DNA from: Amorphoplanes friuliensis DSM 7358
GTDB taxonomy: Bacteria; Actinomycetota; Actinomycetes; Mycobacteriales; Micromonosporaceae
Assembly (NCBI RefSeq): GCF_000494755.1
Contig: NC_022657.1
Location: forward strand, 8,524,001 to 8,588,000
Direction of reading: 5' to 3'
DNA length: 64,000 bases
Positions 1 through 10,800 of the stretch are shown in pieces. Numbering within the stretch: position 1 is the first letter of the stretch; every line of letters starts with the position of its first letter. The notes under the pieces are model-generated. The model was not told where the DNA came from. It ran no database searches and saw only the letters and a list, made by a program, of their open reading frames with translations. The position numbers and the translations under genes were made by a program.

Positions 1-48
1 CGGCCCTGGCGCTCGTACGCCCTGATGAGACTGTGGAGATCAGCATGA
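1..48 (+). CDS. C-terminal end of an AlkA-like DNA-3-methyladenine glycosylase (partial)
   Basis: Reading frame 1 gives the tail RPWRSYALMRLWRSA followed by TGA. A PWR-x-YA-x-x-LWR ending is typical of AlkA/Ada-type base-excision glycosylases, which remove alkylated purines. Only fifteen residues are visible, so a fused Ada-AlkA protein cannot be told apart from plain AlkA. The stop codon shares bases with the ATG of the next gene (ATGA at 45-48), the usual layout of an alkylation-repair operon. The family call rests on this short motif plus the neighbour. Confidence 0.6.
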   Translation, partial: RPWRSYALMRLWRSA

Positions 49-605
49 TGTGGCACACGACCCTCGACACCCCCGCCGGCCCGTTCACCTACGTCGTGAG
101 CGACGCCGGGGCGGTCCGCGCCTCGGGTTTCACGGCCGAGGTCGGGACGCTGCTCCCTCTCGTCCACGACAAGCTGCGGGAGGAGTCACAACCCGCCGCA
201 TCGCCGGGCCCGGTGGGCGACGCGGTCCACTCCTACCTCGCCGGCGACCTCACCGCGATCGACAGCGTGGTGGTCGAGCAGCACACCGGCGGGCCGTTCA
301 TGACCCACGCCTGGCAGGTCATGCGCGACATCAAGCCCGGCGAGCCGGTGACGTACACCGGCTTCGCCGAGCTGGCCGGCCGCCCGTCCGCGGTGCGCGC
401 CGCAGCGACGGCGTGCGCCCGCAACGCCGCGGCGCTTTTCGTGCCGTGCCACCGGGTGCTGGGGACCGACGGCACGCTGCGGGGTTACCGGTGGGGCCTC
501 GACGTCAAGACCTGGCTGCTGCAGCACGAGCAGACCGCCGGCATTCAGGGGCCGGCAGTCGTCTCCCACTCGGCGACCAGGTCCGTGCAGCGGACAAAAA
601 TGTGA
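45..605 (+). CDS. ogt: Methylated-DNA--protein-cysteine methyltransferase
   Basis: Suicide repair protein that moves the alkyl group from O6-alkylguanine onto its own cysteine. The active-site motif PCHRV is present with the acceptor at Cys135, followed by the usual GTLRGYRWGLDVK segment; the central winged-helix part (MRDIKPGEPVTYTGFAELAG) precedes it. The product is 186 aa, normal for the family. ATG at 45 is preferred over GTG at 33 because GGAG at 35-38 sits 6 nt upstream and the ATG overlaps the stop of the AlkA-like gene. The last 61 bp overlap the 3' end of the convergent gene at 545-1039. Confidence 0.9.
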   Translation: MMWHTTLDTPAGPFTYVVSDAGAVRASGFTAEVGTLLPLVHDKLREESQPAASPGPVGDAVHSYLAGDLTAIDSVVVEQHTGGPFMTHAWQVMRDIKPGEPVTYTGFAELAGRPSAVRAAATACARNAAALFVPCHRVLGTDGTLRGYRWGLDVKTWLLQHEQTAGIQGPAVVSHSATRSVQRTKM

Positions 606-1039
606 CCGCCGGTCAGTTGGATCTCGTGGGTGCACCCGCCGTCGACCGGGAGGATCTCGTCGAGCTGCAGATCACCCAATCGCCGGCTCTCGGGCCAGAC
701 GCGCGCTTTCTCGCCCAGCTGTTTCACGTCGATACGAAACTCCGAGACACCCAGGTAGCGCACGGTGAGCGCGGCATCGTGCTTGGCGGGATTCGGCGCA
801 AACCTCAAGGACATGCTGATCTGCGCCGCACCGGCCTCGCCGGCCGTGAGCGAGCCGAACTGCAAATCCTTGACGCACCGGACGGCGGTGAAGTCGTAGT
901 GGTCAGCAGCACCGGCGAACTCCCGCGCGCCCGGCGGAAGCTGAGGCAGGAGCTCGGGCAGAACACGCAGATAGGGCTCGGGGTCCAGGTTGTTCCCCGG
1001 CCAGTTGCCCTCGGCGCGGGAAATGACGACGTACCGCAT
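545..1039 (-). CDS. Candidate immunity protein for the RHS toxin (unrecognised family)
   Basis: A 164-aa soluble protein with no signal peptide or membrane segment and no family I recognise. Its ATG overlaps the stop of the large RHS gene in the arrangement TGATG (1037-1041), so it is translationally coupled directly behind the toxin C-terminus. A small acidic cytoplasmic protein in that place is the classical position of an immunity protein in polymorphic toxin systems (established for RHS/Hint loci). The immunity role is inference from position only. GTG at 1045 is an alternative start. Its 3' end overlaps ogt by 61 bp. Confidence 0.6.
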   Translation of the reverse strand: MRYVVISRAEGNWPGNNLDPEPYLRVLPELLPQLPPGAREFAGAADHYDFTAVRCVKDLQFGSLTAGEAGAAQISMSLRFAPNPAKHDAALTVRYLGVSEFRIDVKQLGEKARVWPESRRLGDLQLDEILPVDGGCTHEIQLTGGHIFVRCTDLVAEWETTAGP

Positions 1040-4000
1040 CAGCACCCCCGGCCCGCCGTCGACCCGACCATCGGACGCTTCCAGGCGTCACCCTTGACGT
1101 CCGCGTTCTGCGGGAGCTGACCCGTCTTTCGCATCTTGTCGATGGCAATTCCCTTGAGGCGGTTGTGCACCTGTTGCGGCACATCGACCTTACTGGCGTC
1201 CACGCCGTGCTTGTTGAAGAACCCGTTGCTCCCGTAGATCCCGACCTCGGACCCGCGGTGGTAGACGTGCACCTCGAACGAGGCCTGGCCACGGACGTTG
1301 AACTGATCCATCCGGGCGGTGTAATCGCCGTACAGGTTGATGTTGTCGCCGAGGCCGTCGTTGTGGACCAGGACAGCAACACCGTCGGCAAGCACGTAGT
1401 ACGTGTGCAGGTCCTTCACGGTGAGGTTGTAGGCAGCCGCATAACGATGGTCGTCGAGATCGAGACCGTCCACCGTCGCACCCGCTCCGGACGACGTCCT
1501 GAGCCTGTCACCGGCACCCAGCTCGTCGGCCCGCTCCCACCGTCCGGCGGTCGCGTTCCAGAAGGGGTGGTCCTCGGTGGTGACCAGGCGCCGGCCGTCG
1601 ATGGTCAGAACGAACAGGTCGTCGTCGTGAACCCAGACCTTCTCGATCTCCCTTCCACCCTGCTCGCCGGTGACCGGGTCGGTGGACAGCACCTCGTCTC
1701 CCGGTCGCAGGTACTTGAAGGCCTTCGACGAGCCGTCCTTCAGCAGGACCTGCGTGTCACCGGAGAAGCTCTTGCAGCCACCGGCCTTTCCGATCTTGAT
1801 GCCACCCGACTGCCCCTTGCCACCGGGGCGGGCCATCGGACCGATCGGGTGCATGCTGCCGTCACCGCCGAGGGCGAGGAGTCCGTTCCACGCGTGGATG
1901 GTCATGACCATCTGCCACCAGTCGAAGGTTTTCTCCCGCTCACCGCGGAACTTCAGGTAGCCGGCCATCCACGACGAGAAGATGCCCTTGAGGGTGTGGT
2001 CGTTGTCGTCCTGATCGATGACGCCGGGTAGCGACGGAGGGTGGTCCCCCTTGTAACGGTCGAGGGCGAGCGCCATCTCCTTGACCGAGGTGGTGTGGTT
2101 ACCGCCGAGGTCGAAGGCGACGCCGTTGATGGAGCCGTTGCCGTTTCCGTCGTAGTTGCTGTCATAGGTCGTGCCGTTCGGGAGGGTGACTTCACCCTCG
2201 TCCGTGTCGGTCTGCGGGGGCGGTGTCGAACCACCCGAGTTCTCGTGGCCGTCGCAGCCCTGGCCGTTGCCGACCATGCCCGGTGCGCAGCTGGCCGAGC
2301 CGTGTTCTCCACTCGGGTCCGACATGGTCACGGGGGTGTTGTTGGAATAGGCGTAGCCGTTCCACTGCTGCGGATCGGCCATGTCCATCAGCGGGTCCAC
2401 CGAGATGAAGCGGCCGAGGACCGGGTCGTACTCGCGGGCACCGATGTGGGTCAGGCCGCTCGTGTCCGAGTCGCCACCCACAAAGCCCTTCAACGACGGC
2501 CACACCTGGTTACCGCCGCGCGGCTCGCCGTACGGGCTCTGCCGCCGCGCCGTCGGCTGCTGGTTAGCCGCGTTCACCACCAGCACCTGGGTGCCCTGGT
2601 GATCGGCGTAGGTCCACTGGAGACCTCCAGGACCGGTCCGCGATCCGATGATTGAGCCATTGAAGGTGTAGTAGCGCGTCGCGGCGGTGCTGGACGCCCC
2701 CGCGCGCCGGGTCAGTTCCATGTCCGGCAGGTAGACCGTGGAGCCGGTCGTGTCCCGGTGCACCAGGCGGTTGCCGCTGTCGTCGTAGACGTTGGTGGTC
2801 TGGGCCGCACCTTCCATGATCTTGGTGAGCTTGCCCGCGGCATCCCACGTCAGTTCCTGGGTCGCGCCGGTGGCACCGGGCCTGCTGATCATGCTGCCGG
2901 TCTTGTCGTACTTGTAGGCGGCGGTCTTGGCAGCAACGCCCGGCGCCGCCGTGGTGGCGGTCGTCACGGCATGCGGCTGCACGACGCCGTCGCCCGGCTC
3001 CGGTACCGCGTAGGTGGTCGTGGTGTCCTGCGCAAGCGAGTGGGACGTCTGGACCCGGCGGTTGCCGAGGTTGTCGATCGTCCAGTCGGTCCAGTAGGAC
3101 GCCGGGCCGGCCAGAGCGGCCGCCGAGGGTGCCGTCTGGCAGCTCACCGCGGTGTCCGGCGTCCAGGCCGAGACCAACCGCTGCTGCTTGTCGTAGGCGA
3201 AGCACTGCTTCTCCGCGGCGCCGGTCTCCGGCACGTCGAGCAGGTGCAGGATATTGCCGGCGGCGTCGTAGTCGTAGCGCCGGTCCAGAGACGTACCGGT
3301 CGCCGTCTCCACCTTGACGGACATCCGGCTGGTCCGCCGGGTGAAGATGTCGTACTCGGTCGTGTTCTGCACGTACTGCTCGCCGGTGATCTTGCGCTGT
3401 GTCACCGTCGGCTCGCCGAACTTCGAGTACTCCTGCAGGGTGACGTAGCTGTCCACGCCGGGCAGGTTGGTCGTCAGTTTCGAGGCCAGGCCCGTGTCGC
3501 CGGAGAAGGCGGTCACCACCTTCTCCGCCGGCAGGTCGCCCGCCTTGGGGAAGGTGACACTCTCGCCATCGCCGTTGAAGGGCGAGAAGCCGTAACCGTA
3601 GGTGTAGGTGCCACCCAGCCCCGTCTCGCCGCCCGGAATGACAAAGTTGACGCCGGTGGCCTGGTTGCGGGCGTTGAACGAGACGATCTGCGTCTTGTAG
3701 GCGAGCTTGTTGTCGTAACGGATCGTCTGGGTCAGCTGACTCGGTGCCGGCTGACCCGTGTAGAGCACGTCGTACTTCCATTCGGTGCGCAGATTGTCCG
3801 CCGACTTCGACCCGTTGTACTGGGCGAACGGCCGGCCCAGCGCGTCGAAGTCCGTGATCAGGCTGCGGTTCTCCGCGTCGACCGTGGAGACGAGGTCACC
3901 GAACTCGTTGTAGGACAGCTTGGTCGTGCCACGGTCGGGGTCCGTGGTCGATTCGACCCGGCCGAGGATGTCGAACTTGGTTGTCCAGCGGTTCTTGCCC

Positions 4001-7000
4001 ACGTCGACGACGTCGGTGAGCTGGTTCTTGCGGTTGTACGTGTAGAGCGTCTTGTCGAAAGCACCGTCGACCCCGTCGGCGGTGGTGTGCACCCGGAGTT
4101 CGCGGGTGCGGCCCTGCGCGTCGACCACGTTCGTCTGGGCGGTGCCGCCCTTCGGGGGTGTGACCCTCGTCAGGTCACCCTCGTAGGAGGTGTGGGTCCG
4201 CCACTTCTCGACCAGGTTCGTCTCGCCGTCACCGGCGAAGTCGATGACGTCGGTCGCCCGCCCGGCGAGGTCGAAGATCGTCTGCTGGACGCGCCGCAGG
4301 CTCCACTCGGGAGCCCACCAGAGCTGACCCGACGGGGCGCCCTCGGCGGCGTGGGGCTGGTAGCTCTTCACCTCGTTGCCGTACTCGTCGTAGATCGTGT
4401 CGGTGACGATGCGGTTGCCGTCGGTCGCCCGGATCTGCGTCTGCCGGGGGCGGAGGAAGCCGTCGTAGATCGCGTACGAGGTGCTGTACTTGCCGCCCGC
4501 GTTCAGGGCGGAGGTGACCACGTACGGGTAATCGGTCTGCTTGTCGGAGAAGACGTAGTCGAACGTGCTCGACGGGGTGTCCTTGTGGTCGGCGTAGGAC
4601 CAGCCCACCGCCCACACCTTGCTGAGGCGGCCCAGCGGGTCGTACTCCTGCCGGGACGTGCCGCCGGACAGGTTCACCGTGGTCGTGGGCAGATCCCAGT
4701 ACGGCGCCTGCCCGACCTCGGTCTTCCAGTTGTACGGCGCACCGGTGGTCGTGGTGATCTTCGCCGCGGGGGCGTTCGCGGGCTCGTACGTCAGCGCGCT
4801 CTTGTTCCCGCGTTCGTCGGTCTGGGTGTCGGCCCGGCCGAAGGCGTCGAACGTGGCCCCGCCGACCGTGCGGTACTCGGTGCCGCCGGCCTTCGTCCAG
4901 TTCTTCAGCTCGTCGGTCCGCGTCACCGATCCGAACTTCGGGTCGGTCGTCACGTCGGTGGCGCCGTCGTAGAAATAGCGGGTGTCGGACAGGACGTCGT
5001 CGGTGCTCGCCACGTCCTTGTCGCAGGTCAGCACCTTGGTGACAACCTGCTGCTTGAGGCCGATCAGGTTCTTCTTGGTGTTGTTGTTGTACGTGTACGA
5101 CGCGCACTGCTCGTCACCGGTGACGGCCACGTCGCCGACGTCCTGCATCTTCGTCAAGGTGCCGTCGTCGCCGTCGAACCAGTTCTCCTGGCGTGTGGTC
5201 CGCCAGCCGCGCTTGCCGTCGACACCGAGAGCCGTGGACGCGTACTTGACGCGGGTGTTGATGAACCGTGCCTCGGCCGTGTCGCCGTTGATGGTGCGGG
5301 ACGCGTGGGACGGGGACCGCCACGGCACGTTGACCGTCTTGGAGACCGGCTTGCTCGTGCTGCCGTTGTAGACCGTCTGCTCGCGGACCTGCCCGGCGAA
5401 CTGGTCCTCGTCGTAGACCTTCTCGTCGCCCAGGGTGGCGTCGACGATGACCTCGCGCTTGTCGCCGGCCTCGTTGCGCCGGTCGCCGTGCATGCCGCGC
5501 AGGAACGACGTCACGGTCAGGCTCCGCGGGCTGCCGGCATCACCGACGCGGGTCTCGACCTCGCCGTAACCACGGAAGTCCGACCAGGTCTTGCGGGACT
5601 CGCGGACAAAACCGTCGTCGTCGGCGTAGTGCCAGGCCGGCGCCCCCACGTACTTGTAGTAGGTGTTGCGGATCGGGGTCTGGTGGCTGCTGTCGAGCTG
5701 GACGTCCGACTGTGCCACCTGATCGACGCGGTACTTCAGCCACCACTCGGTGATGTCGTCCTCGTCGGCGTCGCTCGGGTTCGGTCCGATGACCGGGTAG
5801 CAGAGCCGCGTGTTGCTCTCGGGCTTGATGCCCTTGGTGTCGTCCGCCGTGCAGTCCGGCAGGTTGTACGTGATGGTCGTCTTCGCACCGGTCTCGCTGA
5901 TGATCTTGCCCATGCGCTGCCAGCTGTCCGTGCGGTTGTGCGCGGTGAGCACCCGGTTCGGCAGCGTGGTCGGCGAGAACGTGACCGGCGGAAGCTTCTT
6001 CTCACCGCCGACCAGACCGGCGTGCACGATCGAGGAGAGCCACAGGCCGGCGTGGGTCCCGTCCTGCGGGGACGGGAAGTCGTGGGTCATCGTCCAGGAG
6101 TCGACGTCCTGCCACTTGTTCGGCGTGACCGTCGTGTCCCAGACCTTGGTCGTCACCTTGGCCAGGCGCCGGGTGGACCAGAACGTCGGCGAGAAGTTGT
6201 CGCACGTGGTCGCGTCGGTCTTGCACTCCTGGTCCCAGGGCACGTCGGGCCAGCTGCCGGCGGTGTGCTTGGAACAGTCCGCGCCGGTCTTGCAGCGGTC
6301 GGCCGAGGTGAAGACGACCTGCGCCCGGGCGGTGGTGGAGCGGTCGCTGTCACCGCGGTCCCAGGTGCCGTAGTCGATGCGCTTGAGGAAACCCCCGCGC
6401 ACGTACGGGACGACGTCGTCCTTCTTCAGGTTGGCGCCGTACGCGTTCCAGTCCCGGTCGTACCAGTACGACATCGTGTTGCCGCGCACGTCCACGACGT
6501 AGTCGAGGTTCCACCGCCAGGCCTGGTTGCAGTGCGCCTTGGCGAAGTCCGCGTCGTAACACGGCTCCTTGTCCTTGTTGCCGTAGACGCGGGTGGTGAA
6601 GGTCGAGCTGGTGGCGTCGGTCTGGCCGGGCAGCTTGTTGAGGCCGAAGAAGTACTGGGTGCCGTTGGCCGCGGTGACCTTCCAGTGCTCGCCGTTGTCG
6701 TCACCGTTGTCGGCGCCGGGGAGCTTGGTGATCACCGAACCGTCGTCGCTGCGGGAGCGCCAGACGTCGTCCTTGTCCAGGATCAGCTCGCTGGCGTGGC
6801 CGTCGAGGTTGAGCACGGCGTTGTCCGACCGCCAGCAGCGGTCGCCGCTGTCCTTGTCGTTCGTCGAGCCCTTCTTGTCGTCGTAACACGCGAGGTACTG
6901 CCGCTCGATGAAGCCGGGCGAGTACTCGAAGCCCTCACCGATCACCGACGGCTGGTTGTTGGTGGCCGAGGTGCGGCCGTCGACGCTCGACGAGGAGTAC

Positions 7001-7767
7001 GCCAGGCCCACGGTCGGTGCCGCGCCGCCGATCGCCGGTGGCGTCCGCATCGGGTACGACCAGGTGAAGTCGCCGGTGGAACCGCCCGACGACCAGGTCG
7101 AGGAGGCGGCCAGGGACGTCGCCTTGTAGTCACCGTCGGGACCCTCGGGGGCGGTGTCGAGGGCCAGGAACGTACCGGCGGCCAGGCTCGACGGGGCCAG
7201 CGCGGCCGTGACCTTGCCGGTCTTGGTGTCGTTCGTGGACGGCACCTCCGCCGCCTCGCATCCGGCGGCATCGGGTGTGGTCACGGCACAGGCGGGGAGC
7301 TTCCACAGCTTGAGCCGGGAGGCCCAGTCGCCGCCCTGCGCGTACCGGAAGCTGTCGTAGCTCACCGAGAGCCGGGCGGGCTGCTTGGACGCCACAGCCG
7401 GTGCGGCCTTGACGACCAGGCCGTCACGCCAGCGCGCCGCGACCTTCGTCCGGTCGACGACCTCGACCTTGACGGCGTCGGCCGCCGCGACCTTCGCAGC
7501 ACCCTTCTGCACCGGCACGGTGGCGATCGCCGTGCCCGCGGCCGGCCACTTCGGTGCCGGCGGCGGGGTGTTGTTGTACGGCGTCACGTCGGGCGCCACG
7601 CCCCGGACGTTGTGACCGGACGTGTTGAGCTGGTCGGACGGGCCCACCGGCCGGACACCGGCCGGGGTCTGCGCGCCGGCTGCCGCTGGGAGGGTGACCA
7701 GGGCTGTGGCGAACAAGCCGCAGACGGCCACCGCCGTCACGGCACGGTTGGATCGGGACATACGCAC
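1039..7767 (-). CDS. RHS/YD-repeat polymorphic toxin with pretoxin HINT domain
   Basis: Secreted 2242-aa protein. A signal peptide covers about residues 1-33 and ends near AAAGAQ. A long YD-repeat body follows, then the RHS core signature (LTHIGAREYDPVLGRF, ISVDPL). A HINT autoprotease domain starts at Cys1998 (CKSFSGDTQV) and ends at the VHN near 2136. The last ~106 residues form a separate C-terminal domain with FEVHVYHRG and SNGFFNKHG motifs, expected to be the toxin; I do not recognise its activity. GTG at 7767 is preferred because GGAGG (7773-7777) lies 5 nt upstream; ATG at 7761 is the alternative. It sits 59 bp behind the LamG gene and is coupled to a candidate immunity gene. Confidence 0.93.
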   Translation of the reverse strand: MRMSRSNRAVTAVAVCGLFATALVTLPAAAGAQTPAGVRPVGPSDQLNTSGHNVRGVAPDVTPYNNTPPPAPKWPAAGTAIATVPVQKGAAKVAAADAVKVEVVDRTKVAARWRDGLVVKAAPAVASKQPARLSVSYDSFRYAQGGDWASRLKLWKLPACAVTTPDAAGCEAAEVPSTNDTKTGKVTAALAPSSLAAGTFLALDTAPEGPDGDYKATSLAASSTWSSGGSTGDFTWSYPMRTPPAIGGAAPTVGLAYSSSSVDGRTSATNNQPSVIGEGFEYSPGFIERQYLACYDDKKGSTNDKDSGDRCWRSDNAVLNLDGHASELILDKDDVWRSRSDDGSVITKLPGADNGDDNGEHWKVTAANGTQYFFGLNKLPGQTDATSSTFTTRVYGNKDKEPCYDADFAKAHCNQAWRWNLDYVVDVRGNTMSYWYDRDWNAYGANLKKDDVVPYVRGGFLKRIDYGTWDRGDSDRSTTARAQVVFTSADRCKTGADCSKHTAGSWPDVPWDQECKTDATTCDNFSPTFWSTRRLAKVTTKVWDTTVTPNKWQDVDSWTMTHDFPSPQDGTHAGLWLSSIVHAGLVGGEKKLPPVTFSPTTLPNRVLTAHNRTDSWQRMGKIISETGAKTTITYNLPDCTADDTKGIKPESNTRLCYPVIGPNPSDADEDDITEWWLKYRVDQVAQSDVQLDSSHQTPIRNTYYKYVGAPAWHYADDDGFVRESRKTWSDFRGYGEVETRVGDAGSPRSLTVTSFLRGMHGDRRNEAGDKREVIVDATLGDEKVYDEDQFAGQVREQTVYNGSTSKPVSKTVNVPWRSPSHASRTINGDTAEARFINTRVKYASTALGVDGKRGWRTTRQENWFDGDDGTLTKMQDVGDVAVTGDEQCASYTYNNNTKKNLIGLKQQVVTKVLTCDKDVASTDDVLSDTRYFYDGATDVTTDPKFGSVTRTDELKNWTKAGGTEYRTVGGATFDAFGRADTQTDERGNKSALTYEPANAPAAKITTTTGAPYNWKTEVGQAPYWDLPTTTVNLSGGTSRQEYDPLGRLSKVWAVGWSYADHKDTPSSTFDYVFSDKQTDYPYVVTSALNAGGKYSTSYAIYDGFLRPRQTQIRATDGNRIVTDTIYDEYGNEVKSYQPHAAEGAPSGQLWWAPEWSLRRVQQTIFDLAGRATDVIDFAGDGETNLVEKWRTHTSYEGDLTRVTPPKGGTAQTNVVDAQGRTRELRVHTTADGVDGAFDKTLYTYNRKNQLTDVVDVGKNRWTTKFDILGRVESTTDPDRGTTKLSYNEFGDLVSTVDAENRSLITDFDALGRPFAQYNGSKSADNLRTEWKYDVLYTGQPAPSQLTQTIRYDNKLAYKTQIVSFNARNQATGVNFVIPGGETGLGGTYTYGYGFSPFNGDGESVTFPKAGDLPAEKVVTAFSGDTGLASKLTTNLPGVDSYVTLQEYSKFGEPTVTQRKITGEQYVQNTTEYDIFTRRTSRMSVKVETATGTSLDRRYDYDAAGNILHLLDVPETGAAEKQCFAYDKQQRLVSAWTPDTAVSCQTAPSAAALAGPASYWTDWTIDNLGNRRVQTSHSLAQDTTTTYAVPEPGDGVVQPHAVTTATTAAPGVAAKTAAYKYDKTGSMISRPGATGATQELTWDAAGKLTKIMEGAAQTTNVYDDSGNRLVHRDTTGSTVYLPDMELTRRAGASSTAATRYYTFNGSIIGSRTGPGGLQWTYADHQGTQVLVVNAANQQPTARRQSPYGEPRGGNQVWPSLKGFVGGDSDTSGLTHIGAREYDPVLGRFISVDPLMDMADPQQWNGYAYSNNTPVTMSDPSGEHGSASCAPGMVGNGQGCDGHENSGGSTPPPQTDTDEGEVTLPNGTTYDSNYDGNGNGSINGVAFDLGGNHTTSVKEMALALDRYKGDHPPSLPGVIDQDDNDHTLKGIFSSWMAGYLKFRGEREKTFDWWQMVMTIHAWNGLLALGGDGSMHPIGPMARPGGKGQSGGIKIGKAGGCKSFSGDTQVLLKDGSSKAFKYLRPGDEVLSTDPVTGEQGGREIEKVWVHDDDLFVLTIDGRRLVTTEDHPFWNATAGRWERADELGAGDRLRTSSGAGATVDGLDLDDHRYAAAYNLTVKDLHTYYVLADGVAVLVHNDGLGDNINLYGDYTARMDQFNVRGQASFEVHVYHRGSEVGIYGSNGFFNKHGVDASKVDVPQQVHNRLKGIAIDKMRKTGQLPQNADVKGDAWKRPMVGSTAGRGC

Positions 7768-7826
7768 AAGGACCTCCGCCCGTACGGGCTGGGAAGAAGA
7801 GGAGTCGCGGACGCGGAGCGGGAGCA

Positions 7827-10800
7827 CTAACCGGCGGAAGCGGGATCCGCCTGAGGCGCTTCGCTGTCGTAGAGCGTCTGGATCGCGGCCGCGGTCAGTT
7901 CGCCCTGCCAGGCCGTGACGGTGTCCACCGAGCCGGACAGCCAGTGGGTGAAACCTGCGGGCTGGTCCGAGCGGCCGACGACCAGCGAACCGGTGGCCTG
8001 CCACGGCACGAGACCGGTGTTGGCTGCGGCCACGGCGTGCCGGTTCGCCGCCGGGTCGTCCAGGTCGGGCTGACCGCCGCCGTCGACGTAGAGGTGCAGC
8101 TCGCGCAGCCCCGGGTCGAACACCGCAACGAGGTGGTGCCACACGGTCGGGTCCTCCACGGCCACGGAGACCGACGACGCCTGTGTCGTGGCGGTGGCCG
8201 TGTTGCGCATGGCGAAGACGTACTTGCTGCCGGTCGACTCGTAGCGCACGTCGAAGCCGCTGAAGCCGGCGCCGGCGGTGTCCTGGCTGACGACGGTCTC
8301 GGTGCCGAGGCTGTCGTCGAGGCGGACCCAGGCGGCGACGGTGAACGCCTGATCGGTCCGCAGCACCGGCAGGTCGCGGCTGAAGCCGTACTCCTGCGTG
8401 GGGGTGCCGGCCAGCGGGTCGGGGTCGGACGCCCAGTGGGTGGCGTCGAGCACCAGACCGGCATCCCGGACGCCTTCACCGGTCTCGATGCCCGGTGTCA
8501 GCGTGAGCGGCCGGTCGAACGCGGAGGCGTCCGGCGCGGTGCAGGTGTCCGGCACACCGGCCTGGTAGCACCAGCCGGCGGCGTCGAAGTCCCACTGCCC
8601 GACCTGGATCGGCCGCATGATGCCCGGCTCGTCGACCAGGTTGGAGTTCAGGTCGTCGGCACGCTGGCCCAGCAGGTCGGCGGGCACGAGGGCCCGGTCG
8701 AAGAGCTGCACGTCGGCGATCTCACCGTGGAACCAGTCGACCGGCCCGGTGTACTTGGTGTCGAGGGCACGGCCGACAACCACGGCACCCTTCGCGTTCC
8801 AGCCGCCGGCCCAGGTGGCCAGCCAGGTGGCCGGGGGTGTGAAGTCCGAGACGAGCACACCGTCGACGTAGAGCCGCAGCTTGAGCTCGGCGTCGTCGTA
8901 GACACCGGCGACGTGGGTCCACTTGCCGCGGACAGCCGGGGCCACCGAGCAGGCGCCGGTGAGCTCGGAACCGGGCTCGTCCTTGGCCCGGACGCTGAAG
9001 CACCAGGCGTTCCGGTCGACGCGGTACTGCAGACGGAAGACACTCATGGCCGCGCCGTCCTTGGAGACGGCGGTGCGGTAGTCGTCGACGTCACCCAGCC
9101 GCAGCCAGGCGGCGACACTGAACGACTTCGAGGTGTCCAGGGCGGCCGTGGACTTGAGCGCGCCGAAGGGCGAGTTCGCGGTCGCGTTGAAAGAGGCGGC
9201 GCTGCCACCGATCAGGTGCGCGTCCGCCGCCCAGGTGACGTCCGGTGCGGTGGAGTCGGGCACCAGCGGCGTGTCACCGGCGGCGGCCGGGTTGGCATCC
9301 GCCATGGCCTTCGCCGGCGTCTCGACCAGCGGGTACGTCTCGAGCTTCCACCGGGCGAACGCCTCGGTCGGGCGCCCGACGGTGAACTCGACCTGGGCGT
9401 TGTTGCCGTTGTTCTGCGTGATGTCGATGGCGTACGCGAAGAAGGTGAGACCGCCGTACCGGGGTGCGGTCAAGGAGACCGTCGCCGTCTTCGTGGTCGT
9501 ACCGGTCGCGGCCACCGTCCGCAGCGGGGTGTCGTCCCAGCCGTACGCGAACTTGGTGACGTCCTTGTTCGGCGAGCTCAGCTGGACGGTGGCGGCGGTG
9601 CCCGGCAGCGTCGGACTGGTCTTGACCGTCAGCTCCGGCGGCTTGGGCACGGTCGTGTCGACTCGGAAGATGCACCACGCGGACCAGTCACCGGCCACCT
9701 GGTACGGCTTCGGGTCGGTGGCGAACGTCCGGATCGCGTAACGGTGGTCCTTGAGCACACCGGTCAGCTTGTTGCTGGAGACCGCGTCGCCGGCGGGCAC
9801 GGATTTCGGTGCCGGTGTGGTGCGGCGCGGGGTCGTGGAGAGGACGTGACCGTCGGACGGGACCTCGACCCACTCGTACGAGGCGGTGAGGCTCTGGTTC
9901 TTGTCCTCGTCGGCGTCCGGGTAGGTGGCGGTCAGGGTCGGCTCGGCGGTGCCGATCGACACGGAACCGGAGCTCGGGCAGGTGACACCGGAGATCTTGA
10001 GGTTGAACGGCTTACCGGGCTTGCTGTCGTAATCGACGATCAGCTTCGCCTTGTTCGGGAAGAACTTCTTCCACCGGTCCGCCGACGACTCGTAGTCACC
10101 GTCGGCGTTGCAGGCGCAGAAACCCATGGTGACGGTGGTGCTGCCGGCCTTGGCGATGGCCTGGATCTTGTTGGTGACCTGCGGCGCCTTGGTGACGTCG
10201 GCCGGGAAGTTCACGGTCTGGTCACCCTTGCCGTCACACCCGTCGCCCTCGGGGGCCCGCGAAGCCGTCGCGGCCAGCCAGGTGCTCAGCTTCGGGCTCC
10301 ACTTGGTACGCGGCGTCGAGGCGATGCTCCCCGTCGAGTACATGTGGGTCCACGTCTCCAGGCAGGAGGCCGAGTGGTCCAGCTCCATCTGCACGTACGC
10401 GGACTCGATGTGCTTGCTCTTGAGGAACGAGGTGGAGAACTCGAAGAAGGACCGGTACGTGCGGCTGCCCTCGGGGTCCTTGCCGACCCGGGCCTTCGAG
10501 ACGTCGGTGTTGTTGCCGTTGTTGTTGGTCGCGTACGCCCAGCGCTTCTTCCCGGTCGACCAGGGCGGGTCGATGTAGAGCGGGAACGCCGACGCGGGCG
10601 CGGCCAGCAGCTCGGCGTCCGGCCGCAGCACCAGGTCGCCGCCCTCGACCGTGGCGGCCACGGGCGCGATCGTCGCGGTGTCGGCGGGCGCACCCGTGGT
10701 CGAACCCGCTGCGGGCTCGGCGGAGAGTGCCCGGCGTGCCGCGGTGGGCCGCGCGGAGTCCCACATGACCGCCTCGGTGGCGGACGCGAGTGTCCTGCCA

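Noticed and set aside
1620-1776. Intein in the RHS gene
   Set aside because: The HINT domain lies just before a C-terminal toxin-like domain with no interrupted host sequence, which is the pretoxin HINT layout, not an intein.
2758-7830. A 1690-codon open frame on the plus strand
   Set aside because: It is antisense to the RHS gene, has Val/Arg/Gly-rich low-information composition and no domain. The minus frame has a signal peptide, YD repeats, RHS core and HINT domain.
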